From Halosimplex halophilum (GTDB lineage: Archaea; Halobacteriota; Halobacteria; Halobacteriales; Haloarculaceae): a DNA stretch of 64,000 nt. Below the pieces are notes generated by a model that was not told where the DNA came from, did not search any database, and saw only the letters and a list, made by a program, of their open reading frames with translations. The position numbers and the translations under genes are program-made. The stretch's first letter is position 1, and the number at the start of each line of letters is the position of its first letter. This document shows, piece by piece, positions 43,423 through 52,563 of this stretch. The stretch is from the NCBI RefSeq assembly GCF_004698125.1, contig NZ_ML214297.1, positions 2,020,891 to 2,084,890 on the forward strand. Reading direction: 5' to 3'.

Positions 43423-45375
43423 ATGGACGCACTGCTGTCTCGACTCCGCGGGAGCGACGACGGGGACGCCTGCGAGTGTGACCCCGCGTTCGAGGGCGAC
43501 CGGCTGGTCGTCGACGCGGGCGACTGCCCGGGCGGCGGCCGGCTCGCCTCGGCGGCCGAGTGCCGCGAGACGGTCGTCGAGGCGCTGACCGAGCGGGACG
43601 CCGAGGCCGTCGAGACCCGCGCCGACGGGACCGTCCGCGCGTACGAGGACGACGCCGCGGCGCTGCTGACGGCGGCCGGCCGGTTCGCCGGCGCCGTCGC
43701 CTTCCGCGACGAGCGGCTCGGCGACCGGGCGCTCCGGGACCCCCTGGCTGCCGCGCGGGAGGCGACCGGGCGGGCCGGCCCGGTCGAGCGGATCGCCGCC
43801 GAGACGGGGCTGGCCGAGGGCGCGGCCGCCGCGGAGGGGTACGAGGACGCGCTCCGGCCGTTCGTCGGGCCGACGGTCAGCCGCTCCAGGGTCGCCGCCC
43901 GGCCGCCGGGCGACGCCCGACTGCGCGACCGCCGGGAACTCGACGGCGGGGGCGTCGTCCGGATATACGAACGACCGGGGGACGCGGTGGCGACCTACCA
44001 CCTCGAACCGGTCGAGGCGCGGTTCGACGAGGCGACGACGGCGACGCTCTCGGCGGCCTACGAGCGGCTGGCCGGCGGCGAGGTCGCGGGCGCCGAGCGG
44101 GCGCCGGGCCGGGCCGTCCGGGCGGTCGCCGACGCGGACGACCCGGTCGAGGACATCGCGGCCGTCCTCCGCAAGCACGCACGAGGCTACGGCGTCGTCG
44201 CGGATCTCTTCGCCGACCCGCGGGTCTCCGACGTGTTCGCGACGGCACCGGTCGCGGCGAGGCCGCTGCGGGTCCGCGTCGACGGCGAGGCGATGCGGAC
44301 GAACGTCCGACTCACCGACGAGGGCGCAGCGGCGCTGGCCTCGCGGTTCCGCCGCGAGAGCGGGCGGGCGTTCTCCGGCGCGGACCCGACGCTGGACGCC
44401 GCGGTCGCAACGGATGACCGACGGGTGCGCGTGGCCGCGGTGACCGACCCCGTCAGCGACGGGGTTGCCTTCGCCTTCCGGGCCGGCGACCGGGAGGCCT
44501 GGACGCTCCCCGCGCTGGTCGCGAACGGGACGATGTCGGCCGACGCCGCCGCCCTGCTGTCGGTCACCGTCGAGCGGGGCGCGGCCGGCCTGGTCGCCGG
44601 CCCGCGCGGGGCGGGGAAGACGACCTGCCTGAGCGCGCTGCTGTGGGAGGTCCCCGCGGCGACCCGCAGCGTCGTCGTCGAGGACACGCCCGAACTCCCC
44701 GTGGAGGCGCTCCAGTCGCAGGGCCGCGACGTGCAGGCGCTCCGCAGTTCGCTCGACGAGAGCGGGACCTCACCGACCGAGGCGCTCCGGACCGCGCTTC
44801 GGCTCGGCAGCGGCGCGCTCGTGGTCGGGGAGATCCGCGGCGAGGAGGCCGGGACACTGTACGAGGCGATGCGCGTCGGCGCCAACGACGGGGCGGTCCT
44901 CGGTACGATCCACGGCGACGGCGGCGCGGCCGTCCGCGAGCGGGTCGTCGCCGACCTGGGCGTCCCCGAGAGCTCCTTCGCGGCGACCGACCTGCTGGTC
45001 ACGCTCGAAGCCGCCGAGAGCGCCGACGGGACCCAGCGCCGCGTCCGCGCCATCGAGGAGGTCGAGCGGACCGGCGGTGGGGGCACGGACGCGGGCGGAG
45101 AGATAGGTCCCGACGGCGACGCCGCGTCGGTCGAGTTCGTCACGCTCTACGAGCGCGACGGCGACGGCCTGGGGTCGACCGACCGGATCGAGCGAGGTAA
45201 CAGCCGGCTGGTCGCCGCGCTGACGCGACCCGCGGAGAGCTACGCCGACCTGCGGGACGAGTTGTCCGCCCGGACCGAGTGGCTCGACGGCCTCGCCGCC
45301 ACCGGCCGGACCGACCCCGAGACGGTCGAACGGGCACGGGTCGAACGAGAGCGGGTCGACGGGGAGCGTGCGTGA
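43423..45375 (+). CDS. Type II/IV secretion ATPase of a type IV pilus-like system
   Basis: 650 residues. The N-terminal third is variable, starting with four Cys (17, 19, 35, 47) in an acidic context. The catalytic half has a Walker A GPRGAGKTT (about 393-401), the Asp box VVVEDTPELP, Walker B region GALVVGEIRGEEA, and a His box around GTIHGDG, all typical of GspE/PilB/FlaI hexameric ATPases. The next gene overlaps its stop by 1 nt and encodes the membrane platform, so the two form the core motor for assembling surface filaments or a secretion machine. It is not an archaellum ATPase by context, as no fla/arl genes are here. Confidence 0.9.
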   Translation: MDALLSRLRGSDDGDACECDPAFEGDRLVVDAGDCPGGGRLASAAECRETVVEALTERDAEAVETRADGTVRAYEDDAAALLTAAGRFAGAVAFRDERLGDRALRDPLAAAREATGRAGPVERIAAETGLAEGAAAAEGYEDALRPFVGPTVSRSRVAARPPGDARLRDRRELDGGGVVRIYERPGDAVATYHLEPVEARFDEATTATLSAAYERLAGGEVAGAERAPGRAVRAVADADDPVEDIAAVLRKHARGYGVVADLFADPRVSDVFATAPVAARPLRVRVDGEAMRTNVRLTDEGAAALASRFRRESGRAFSGADPTLDAAVATDDRRVRVAAVTDPVSDGVAFAFRAGDREAWTLPALVANGTMSADAAALLSVTVERGAAGLVAGPRGAGKTTCLSALLWEVPAATRSVVVEDTPELPVEALQSQGRDVQALRSSLDESGTSPTEALRTALRLGSGALVVGEIRGEEAGTLYEAMRVGANDGAVLGTIHGDGGAAVRERVVADLGVPESSFAATDLLVTLEAAESADGTQRRVRAIEEVERTGGGGTDAGGEIGPDGDAASVEFVTLYERDGDGLGSTDRIERGNSRLVAALTRPAESYADLRDELSARTEWLDGLAATGRTDPETVERARVERERVDGERA

Positions 45376-47150
45376 TGGCGGCCACCGACGGTGCGGACGG
45401 ACGGCGGTCGAAATCACCGGCAGGTGGGAGGGACCCGACCCGCGACGGCGACGACTATTTGGTCGCGGCCGTCGAGGCGCTCGCGACCGTCCCGCCGTGG
45501 GACCCCGGAACCGACCCGCAACTCGGGCGGGCGGTCGACTTCCTCGGCAGGGACCTCGACGCGGAGACGGTCCTGCGAGCGGCCGACGGCGCCGGCGTCG
45601 TCGCCGCCGTCGCGGTCGCGGTATCCCTGACCGTGTTTCTGGGGGCGCCGTCGGTCGCCGTCCCCGCGGCGCTGCTGGTCGGGCTCGCCGTCGCGGCCGC
45701 CGCGCGGTACCTGCCCCGCGGGCTGGCGACCGCCCGGCGGACCCGCGCGCTCGGGGCGGCGCCGGAGCTCGTCTCCAGCGCGGTCCTGCGGATGCGGCTG
45801 GCGCCGACGCCCGAGACGGCCGCGGCCTTCGCGGCCGAGACGAGCGACGGGCGACTGGCGCGGTGCCTGTCGGCGCACGTCCGGCGGGCGCGCGGGACCG
45901 GCCGGTCGGGGCTGTCGTCGTTCGCCGACGAGTGGGCCGAGTGGTTCCCCGCGCTCCGGCGCGCGCTCACCTTGGTCGAGTCGGCGGGCTCGGCACAACC
46001 GGAGGAACGCGAGCGGGCGCTGGACGGCGCGCTCGACGTGACGCTGGAGGGGACCCGGGAGGCGATGGCCGAGTTCGCCGCCGGGGTCCAGGGACCGGCG
46101 ACCGCGCTCTACGCGTTCGGCGTCCTCCTCCCGCTGGCGCTCGTGGCCCTGCTCCCCACCGCCGGCACCGTCGGCCTGGAGGTCCCGCTGGCGGCGGTCG
46201 TCGTCGGCTACGACCTGCTGTTGCCCGCCGCACTGGTGGTCGCCAGCGGCTGGCTGCTCGCCCGCCGCCCCGTCGCGTTCCCGCCCGCGCCCGTGTCCCG
46301 GTCCCACCCCGACGTGCCCGACAGCCGGTGGCCCGCCGCGGTCGCCGGCGCGGCGGTCGGCGCGGGCGCCTGGCTCGTCGTCGCCCGGATCGCCGCGCCG
46401 TGGGCGGCGCTGGTCACTGCACCGGCCGCCGGCCTGGGCGTCGGCCTCGTCGTCGCCTACCGACCGATGACCGCCGTCCGCGACCGCGTCGCGGCCGTCG
46501 AGTCGGGACTGCCCGACGCGCTGTACCTCGTGGGCCGCGAGGTCGACCGGGGACGCTCAGTCGAGGCGGCGCTGGACGACGCGGTCGAACTGCTCGATTC
46601 GGCGACCGGCGACGTGTTCGAGGACGCCGTCCGCCAGCAGCGCCAGGTCCGCGCGGGGGTCCGCGAGTCCTTTCTCGGCGAGCACGGCGCGCTCGCGACG
46701 GTCCCGAGCGAGCGCGCGCGGAGCACGGCGGAGCTGCTCGCCGTCGCCGCCTCGGAGGGCCGGCCCGCGGGGCCGGCGGTCGTCGCGATGGCCGACCACC
46801 TCGACGACCTGCAGGGCGTCGAGCGGACGATCCGCCGCGACCTGGAGCGGGTCACGTCGACGCTCGCGAACACGGCCGCCGTGTTCGGCCCGCTCGTCGT
46901 CGGCGCGACGGTCACGCTCGCCGAACAGATGAGCACCGACGGGCCGCTGACGGCCGCCGTCTCGCCCGCGGCGCTCGGGCTCGCCGTCGGCGCGTACGTG
47001 ATGGCGCTCGCCGTGATCCTGACGGTCCTCGCGACCGGGCTGGAGCGCGGCCTCGACCGCTCGCTGGTCGGCTACCGCGTCGGCCGCGCGCTCTGCCTCG
47101 CCAGCGCCGTCTTCGTCGCCGGCCTCGTCGGGACGGGATGGCTGGTCTGA
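45375..47150 (+). CDS. TadC/GspF-like membrane platform protein, double domain
   Basis: 591 residues from the ATG at 45375, which shares one base with the ATPase stop. Two T2SSF domains are visible. The first is about 95-290, with helices GVVAAVAVAVSLTVFLG, ALLVGLAVAAAARYLP and the later pair LYAFGVLLPLALVALLP and LLLPAALVVASGWLLA. The second is about 345-591, with WPAAVAGAAVGAGAWLVVARIAAPWAAL, the cytoplasmic stretch ESGLPDALYLVGREVDRGRSVEAALDDAVELL and the closing pair of helices. It anchors the ATPase and the growing filament in the membrane. Confidence 0.88.
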   Translation: MAATDGADGRRSKSPAGGRDPTRDGDDYLVAAVEALATVPPWDPGTDPQLGRAVDFLGRDLDAETVLRAADGAGVVAAVAVAVSLTVFLGAPSVAVPAALLVGLAVAAAARYLPRGLATARRTRALGAAPELVSSAVLRMRLAPTPETAAAFAAETSDGRLARCLSAHVRRARGTGRSGLSSFADEWAEWFPALRRALTLVESAGSAQPEERERALDGALDVTLEGTREAMAEFAAGVQGPATALYAFGVLLPLALVALLPTAGTVGLEVPLAAVVVGYDLLLPAALVVASGWLLARRPVAFPPAPVSRSHPDVPDSRWPAAVAGAAVGAGAWLVVARIAAPWAALVTAPAAGLGVGLVVAYRPMTAVRDRVAAVESGLPDALYLVGREVDRGRSVEAALDDAVELLDSATGDVFEDAVRQQRQVRAGVRESFLGEHGALATVPSERARSTAELLAVAASEGRPAGPAVVAMADHLDDLQGVERTIRRDLERVTSTLANTAAVFGPLVVGATVTLAEQMSTDGPLTAAVSPAALGLAVGAYVMALAVILTVLATGLERGLDRSLVGYRVGRALCLASAVFVAGLVGTGWLV

Positions 47151-47160
47151 AACTTTAAAT
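47151..47160 (+). promoter_or_regulatory. TATA-like box inside the pilus-like locus
   Basis: AACTTTAAAT, 28 nt before the ATG at 47185; the four surface-protein genes may thus be transcribed separately from the motor genes. Confidence 0.6.
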
Positions 47161-47184
47161 CGAAACGGGCGACCAGGCCGGCCC

Positions 47185-47661
47185 ATGTTCGACACCGCCG
47201 TCGAATCGACGCACGTCTGGCTCGGCCTCGCGGTCGTGAGCGCCGGGATACTCGGGCTCGCGCTACGGGTCCCGACCGCGCCGCCGCCCGACGCGACCGG
47301 GCTCGCTCGCACCGTCGACAGCGTCGCGGCCAGCCCGCACGAGGCGACGGCGCGACACCCGCTCGACGCCCGACAGGTCCGGATCGGCGCCCACCGGGTC
47401 GGGCTGCGCGGCCCCGGCGGCGACGCGCACGCGTCGCTCGCGTACGGGCCGGTCGTCCCCGCCGTCGGCGGCGACGGCGACCGCCTCCGGCGCGTGCTCC
47501 GGGGGGTCCCGCCCGAACGGGCGTTCGGCAGCGAGGCGACGTTCGCGCGGGCGCTCGACCGCTCGCGGACGACGGAGCCGTCGTGGCGACCCGCGCCGGA
47601 GCGACTGCTCGTCAGACGGGTGACCTGGGGGGACACGAATGCGACGCTCGTGGGGGCGTGA
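47185..47661 (+). CDS. Single-anchor surface protein of the pilus-like locus (1)
   Basis: 158 residues with one N-terminal membrane helix (about 11-28, VWLGLAVVSAGILGLALRV) and a soluble domain outside. The domain contains DARQVRIGAHRVGLRGPGGDAHASLAYGPVVPA and ends WRPAPERLLVRRVTWGDTNATLVGA with a possible sequon. The architecture suggests a minor pilin-like or chaperone component. It probably belongs to a haloarchaeal DUF that always sits here (I recall DUF7283), not verified. Its end overlaps the next gene by 23 nt. Confidence 0.75.
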   Translation: MFDTAVESTHVWLGLAVVSAGILGLALRVPTAPPPDATGLARTVDSVAASPHEATARHPLDARQVRIGAHRVGLRGPGGDAHASLAYGPVVPAVGGDGDRLRRVLRGVPPERAFGSEATFARALDRSRTTEPSWRPAPERLLVRRVTWGDTNATLVGA

Positions 47662-48031
47662 GGCCCAGACCGAGCCGCTGGCGGCGGTCGTGGCGGTCGT
47701 GGTCGTCGCCCTGGCGCTCGCGCTCTACGCCGGGGCCTTCGAGGCGAACCTCCCGGGACCGGTCGACCGCGACCACGCCGAGGCGGCCGCCGACCGGGTC
47801 GAGCGCGCGCTGACCGTCGGCGGCGTCGTCCGACCGGAGCGCCTCGCCGCCGCGCTCGACCGCGGGCCGGACGGGTACCGGATCAACGCCACCCTCGACT
47901 TCGGGGGGCGGACGGAACGGGCCGGGCCGGCCGCACCGGGGACGGCCGACACCGCGTCCCGACGGGTGAGCGTCCGGGCGGGTCCGGGCGAAGTCGCGCC
48001 CGCTCGGCTGGAGGTACGGGTATGGACCTAA
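47639..48031 (+). CDS. Single-anchor surface protein of the pilus-like locus (2), TadE-like
   Basis: 130 residues. The N-terminus MRRSWGREAQTEPLAAVVAVVVVALALALYAGAF has the form of TadE/pilin-like proteins: a short positive leader, a Glu at the start of the hydrophobic helix (TEPL) and a long helix. The rest (about 40-130) is a small soluble beta domain (RINATLDFGG, RRVSVRAGP). No consensus prepilin peptidase cleavage site is certain. It overlaps both neighbouring genes (23 and 10 nt). I recall a family name DUF7285 for this position, not verified. Confidence 0.75.
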   Translation: MRRSWGREAQTEPLAAVVAVVVVALALALYAGAFEANLPGPVDRDHAEAAADRVERALTVGGVVRPERLAAALDRGPDGYRINATLDFGGRTERAGPAAPGTADTASRRVSVRAGPGEVAPARLEVRVWT

Positions 48032-48909
48032 GGGCGTCGAGCACGGCACTGGACACCGTCCTGTTCGTCCTGCTGGTCGGCGTCGCCGTCGGGACGCTCG
48101 CGGGCGTCGGCGACCGGCGGGCGCCCGGCGGGGACCGCGTCGCCGAGGAGACGGCGGACCTGCTGGCGACGGCCACGACCGAGGTGACCTACACGCGTTC
48201 TGCCCGGGTCCCGTCGTCGGCGCTGCTGGACGGCTCCGAGACGGTGACCGTCACCGTCGACCGGACGGCTGCCGGGACGCACGCCGAGTTGCTCGCGGCT
48301 GCCGCGCTGGCCGATCCCTCGCTCGGCGGCGCCTCCCTCACCGGGGTCGGCGGGGACCTGCGGGTCGGCGCCCGGAACGCGACCGAGTGCGTGCTGCACA
48401 CCCGCGAGGGGACGGCGCAGGTCGCGGTGACCTGGTACCCGTACCCGAACGCGACGCTGCGGTCGTCGTTCACCGCGGGCGACGCGCCGCCGCGGGGCGC
48501 CGACGTGTCGGTGGCGACCGTCGCCGCTGCGAGCGGACTGGCGAACGTCACCGGCCCGGCCGAGCGATCGGCGCGGACGGGCGGCTTCGACGGCGTCGCG
48601 GGCGTGCTCGCCGACGCGGTCGTCGCGGGGCTGTTCCCGCCCGGCGAGACGCGCGACGCCCTCTACAGCGAGGGACCGGACCGCGCGCTGGTCGCGCACC
48701 GCTACCGGCACGCATCGGCCGCCCTCGGCGTCGACGCGACGGAGTTTCTGCGGCCCGGGGGCGTCGAACGGGCGAATCGTCGTCTCTCCGGCGGGCTGGC
48801 CGAGCGGCTGGCGGCGGACCTGCGGCGCCGGTACGACTCGCCGACGGAGGCCGCGCGGGCGGTGCGGGCCCATCGAGTTCGGATCGTCGTCAGGACGTGG
48901 TCCGGATGA
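48022..48909 (+). CDS. Single-anchor surface protein of the pilus-like locus (3)
   Basis: 295 residues with one N-terminal helix (about 8-25, ALDTVLFVLLVGVAVGTLAGV) and an exposed domain rich in small residues and sequons (RNATE, PNATL, ANVTG). It contains TATTEVTYTRSARVPSSALL and the Cys in TECVLH, and ends with a basic segment VRAHRVRIVVRTWSG. It starts 10 nt inside the preceding gene and ends in a 4-nt overlap (ATGA) with the next. Probably an accessory pilus subunit; I recall DUF7284 for this position, not verified. Confidence 0.75.
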   Translation: MDLRASSTALDTVLFVLLVGVAVGTLAGVGDRRAPGGDRVAEETADLLATATTEVTYTRSARVPSSALLDGSETVTVTVDRTAAGTHAELLAAAALADPSLGGASLTGVGGDLRVGARNATECVLHTREGTAQVAVTWYPYPNATLRSSFTAGDAPPRGADVSVATVAAASGLANVTGPAERSARTGGFDGVAGVLADAVVAGLFPPGETRDALYSEGPDRALVAHRYRHASAALGVDATEFLRPGGVERANRRLSGGLAERLAADLRRRYDSPTEAARAVRAHRVRIVVRTWSG

Positions 48910-51900
48910 GCCGGCGCGGGTTCGAACTCGGCACCCGCGGGCGGGTCCCGTTCGCGCTCGTCGGCGTCCTGCTGGTGCTGACGAGCGCGCTGTTCGCGGG
49001 CGCCGTCGACCGCCCGCAACCGACGCCCGAGCCGGCGGTCGACCTGGCCGTCGAGCGGACGACCGCGGACGCCCGCGCGGCGGTCCGGACGGCCGTCGCC
49101 GAAGCGGGCGTCGCAGCGGCCGGCGACCCCGTCGTCGCGCCGGCGACCAACCGCTGGGGCGAACTGCTCGACCCCGACACGGCGTTCCGGGACGCGCTGA
49201 AACTCCGGGTCTATCTCGCAGCGCGGGAACGGCTGCGAACGGTTGCGCGGACCCACCGCGGGGTCCGGGCGAACGCGTCGCTGCCGCCAGCGCGGACGCC
49301 CGAGGCGCTGAGGGCGGCGATGGACCGGGTCAGCGTCGAACGGGCGGGCCCCGACGGGACGAAGCTCCGCGCCGAGGTCGCGAACGTCACCGTCGAGGCG
49401 ACCCGGAACGGCCGGGTCGTCGGGACCGAGCGGGTCTCGTTTGCGGTCGTCGTCCCGACGCCGGTACTGGCCGTCCACGAGCGCGTCGAGACCTACCAGG
49501 AGCGGCTCAGACGCGGGGTCACGAAGCCGGGCCTTGGCCAGCGGCTGACCGCCCGGCTCTACGCCGTCGCCTGGGCCCGGGGCTACGCCCAGTACGGGGG
49601 CGCGCCCATCGACAACGTCGTCGCCAACCGCCACGTCGAGTTGATGACCAACGGGGCGATGCTGGGCGTCCAGCGGTCGACGTTCGGCGAGAGCGACCCC
49701 GACGGCCGGCGAGGGCTCGGGAAGGCCATCGCGCGCGTCGGGCTCCAGAAGGTCGTCGCCGCGCGCGGCCCGAACGACCCCGCGACGAGTGCGCTCCTGC
49801 AGGAGCGGATCCGGGCCGCCGGCGGACCCACCGAACGCGCGGGCGTTCCGGGACTCGCCGCGGGCGGGACCGGCGCGCCGGCCCCCAACGAGACGGTGAC
49901 TGTCTCCGTCGGGCTCTCAGCCGACAGGGCGTTCCGCGAGTTCGTTCGCGACGACGGGATCAACCGGACGGTCGACTCGGTGTTCGGTGCCCGAATACAG
50001 ACGCTGGCAGCGACCGAGCGGGTCGGCGGCGGGACGCCCGCCCGGCCGGGCCCGCCCGCGGGCGACGACTGGCAGTTCCGCGTCGGGTCGACCGACACGG
50101 AGGTACTCGCCGTGTGGAACGCGACCCGCGCCCCGACGGTCTCGGACCCGTCTGGGTACCACCGGCTGGAGACGTACGTCCGGACCGTACGGCTGCGCCA
50201 CGAGCGGGAGGCCGTGTGGCACCACAACGGCTCGCTGAACGCGACGACGCGGACGAGCACGGAGACCAAACGGGTGCGGGTCGCCGTCGTCGGTCGCCAC
50301 GCGCCGACGCCACACGCTCCGGCCCACCCCATCCCGTCCGTCCACGAGCGCGGCGGTCGGTTCCGCGGCCCGAACCTCGCCGACGTACCGCCGAAGGTCC
50401 GCGACGCGGTCGAACTCGCGGGCGGTCCGGACGCGCTCGCCGGGCGCGCGGCCCGGGGTTCGCTCCCGGGGACGCCGACGCGGATCGACGGCGAGTGGCC
50501 CGGCGAGGTGGCGCGGTGGGCCCACCGCGACCTGATCGGGTTGCGGGAGACCGTCCGCGAACTGTCCGTCCCGGTCTCGCGCGGGCGGATGGGGACTCAC
50601 GAGGCGGCGCCGGCGGCGGCGCTGGCCGCCAACCTGAGCGAGCGGCGCGCGGAGCTCGTCGACGCGCCGGCCACCTACGACAGCGTCGCAGCGAAGGCCC
50701 GGGCGGCCGTCCGCGGCCGCTACCTCTCGCTGGTGGTCGAGCGGCTGGAGCGGCGGGCCGAGCAGCGGTCGGAGCGCGAGGGCGCGTTCGCGAGCGCCAT
50801 CGGGAACGTCGGCGGGCCGTCGCTGTCGCGGCTGCGGTCGAGCTACGACGCCCGGCGAGCCGACGAGCGCGACGCCGGGCCGGGGGACGGGTCGAGTGAG
50901 GCCGCCGGAGGGTCGGCGGGCGCCGGTGACGGACCGGCCCTGGCGTACTCGGTCGACGGCGCGCCGCCGTACCTGACGCTGACGAAGGTCACACCGGGGC
51001 AGGTCGCGGCGGTGGACAACGAGACACACCCGCTGACCGCCCGGAACGTCAACTACTTCTCGGTCCCGTACGGCGACGCGACGGACGTGGCGCTGAGCGC
51101 GCTCCTGCCCGGCGGGACGAGCCGCGAGCGGCGGCTCTCGACGGCCGCGCGAGCGCTCCGGGCGGCCAACCGGACGCTGGAGCACCGGTCGAACGCGACC
51201 GTCAGAGAGCGCCGCGACCGCCTGCTGGAGGGGTTGAACGACACGGTCGCGGCGGTCGAAGGAGACCTGGCGGCGGCGCTCGCGGACGCCGGCGTCGGCA
51301 ACGACTCGACCGACCACGGTGCCGTCGTCGAGGCGGGACTCGACCGGTGGTCGGCGCTCGACGCGCGGGCGCTCGCGATGACGAACGGGTCGGTCGTCGA
51401 CCCGGTCGTCGCCGCCGCGGTCCGGCGGACCGACGGCGGGTGGTCGACGATCCGGCGCGACTGGGTCCGGTTACGGCTGCGAACCGCGCTCTACGACGCG
51501 CTGGAGTCGAAGCGCGGGAAGGTCTCGGGTCCGGCGGTGACGGGCGCGACCGCGGTCGTGAAAGAGCGGGTCCGTCGACAGGTGCGCTCGGAGATCTCGT
51601 CGGCCGCCGCGAAGCGGCTCAACCGGTCGATTACCCAGATCCCGGCCGGGCTGCCGCTGGCGCCGCCGCTGGGCAACTGGGTGGCGACGACGAACGTCTG
51701 GTCGGTGACTGTCCGTGGCCAGTACGCTCGCTTCGCCGTCGAGGTGCCCCGGCAGACGCCCGCCGTCGGCGACGCGTCGCTGCAGTACGTCCGCGACGGC
51801 GGGAACGCGACCCTGGACCTCGACGGGGACGGCGTCCCGGAGACGCTGGGCCGCTCGTCGAAGGTGCGGTTCACGTCGCGGACGGCGGTGACGGTCGTCG

Positions 51901-52061
51901 TCCCGCCCGGCGGCACCGGCGTCGGCGACGTCGACGGCGCGATGGTCGAGGAGTCGGCCGGGTGGCCCGAGCCCGGTCCGAGCCCCCGGGAGCGGCCCTG
52001 GACCGGCGAGGCGTATCCGCTGTCGACCAACGGGACCGAGGCCGGTGACGGGAGCGGGTAG
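48906..52061 (+). CDS. Large single-anchor surface protein of the pilus-like locus
   Basis: 1,051 residues, the largest product in the window. One N-terminal helix (about 14-33, VPFALVGVLLVLTSALFAGAV) is followed by about 1,000 exposed residues with many sequons (NASL, NVTV, NETV, NATR, NRT, NGS). The C-terminal third contains long helical stretches (NRTLEHRSNATVRERRDRLLEGLNDTV), then SITQIPAGLPLAPPLGNWVATTNVWSV and VPETLGRSSKVRF...VVVPPGG. It could be a filament tip or adhesin, or the scaffold that the other anchored subunits join. The start overlaps the preceding gene by 4 nt. I recall DUF7286 for this position, not verified. Confidence 0.78.
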   Translation: MSRRGFELGTRGRVPFALVGVLLVLTSALFAGAVDRPQPTPEPAVDLAVERTTADARAAVRTAVAEAGVAAAGDPVVAPATNRWGELLDPDTAFRDALKLRVYLAARERLRTVARTHRGVRANASLPPARTPEALRAAMDRVSVERAGPDGTKLRAEVANVTVEATRNGRVVGTERVSFAVVVPTPVLAVHERVETYQERLRRGVTKPGLGQRLTARLYAVAWARGYAQYGGAPIDNVVANRHVELMTNGAMLGVQRSTFGESDPDGRRGLGKAIARVGLQKVVAARGPNDPATSALLQERIRAAGGPTERAGVPGLAAGGTGAPAPNETVTVSVGLSADRAFREFVRDDGINRTVDSVFGARIQTLAATERVGGGTPARPGPPAGDDWQFRVGSTDTEVLAVWNATRAPTVSDPSGYHRLETYVRTVRLRHEREAVWHHNGSLNATTRTSTETKRVRVAVVGRHAPTPHAPAHPIPSVHERGGRFRGPNLADVPPKVRDAVELAGGPDALAGRAARGSLPGTPTRIDGEWPGEVARWAHRDLIGLRETVRELSVPVSRGRMGTHEAAPAAALAANLSERRAELVDAPATYDSVAAKARAAVRGRYLSLVVERLERRAEQRSEREGAFASAIGNVGGPSLSRLRSSYDARRADERDAGPGDGSSEAAGGSAGAGDGPALAYSVDGAPPYLTLTKVTPGQVAAVDNETHPLTARNVNYFSVPYGDATDVALSALLPGGTSRERRLSTAARALRAANRTLEHRSNATVRERRDRLLEGLNDTVAAVEGDLAAALADAGVGNDSTDHGAVVEAGLDRWSALDARALAMTNGSVVDPVVAAAVRRTDGGWSTIRRDWVRLRLRTALYDALESKRGKVSGPAVTGATAVVKERVRRQVRSEISSAAAKRLNRSITQIPAGLPLAPPLGNWVATTNVWSVTVRGQYARFAVEVPRQTPAVGDASLQYVRDGGNATLDLDGDGVPETLGRSSKVRFTSRTAVTVVVPPGGTGVGDVDGAMVEESAGWPEPGPSPRERPWTGEAYPLSTNGTEAGDGSG

Positions 52062-52140
52062 GACGGCGCGCCGACCGAACCGGTTCGACTCGGGCGACCG
52101 AGAGTGACACTGACTTGTAGGCCGACCGCGAAAGAGGGGT

Positions 52141-52563
52141 ATGCTCAGAGGCGAGTTCGAGTCGGCGGCCGAGCGGTCGGCCGAGGAGTTGCGTAGCGCG
52201 TACGGCGACGTACTGGCAGAGACCGTCGAGTCGGTGGGGGTCGACACCGTCGTCTCGCGGTCGGGGGTCGACCGCGATATCGTCGAGGCGATCGCGGCCG
52301 GCGAGGAACCCGAGCTGACGCTTGAGGCCGCGGCGGCCGTCCTGGCGGCCGACCCCGAGCGTCCGGACGGCGAGACGATCAAGGCGGAGGCGCTGGACAT
52401 CCTCCTGATGGGGATGACCACCGCGGTCGTCGACGTCGACGCCGTCGCCGCCGGCCTGAACGACGAGATGGACCCCAAGGAGATCCAGCAGAAGGTGGAG
52501 GGGCGATACCCGGTCACGCTCGCCGAGTACGCGGCGATCCACCACTTCCTCGAAGCTCGATAA
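52141..52563 (+). CDS. DUF5791-like small haloarchaeal protein
   Basis: 140 residues, soluble, acidic and largely helical: MLRGEFESAAERSAEELRSAYGDVLAETVESVGV, then SRSGVDRDIVEAIAAGEEPELTLEAAAAVLA, which looks like a helix-turn-helix-type helical bundle, then MDPKEIQQKVEGRYPVTLAEYAAIHHFLE. The pattern fits the haloarchaeal DUF5791 family as I remember it, not verified. Function unknown. The stop TAA overlaps the ATG of the SDR gene by 1 nt, so the two are co-translated. Confidence 0.8.
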   Translation: MLRGEFESAAERSAEELRSAYGDVLAETVESVGVDTVVSRSGVDRDIVEAIAAGEEPELTLEAAAAVLAADPERPDGETIKAEALDILLMGMTTAVVDVDAVAAGLNDEMDPKEIQQKVEGRYPVTLAEYAAIHHFLEAR

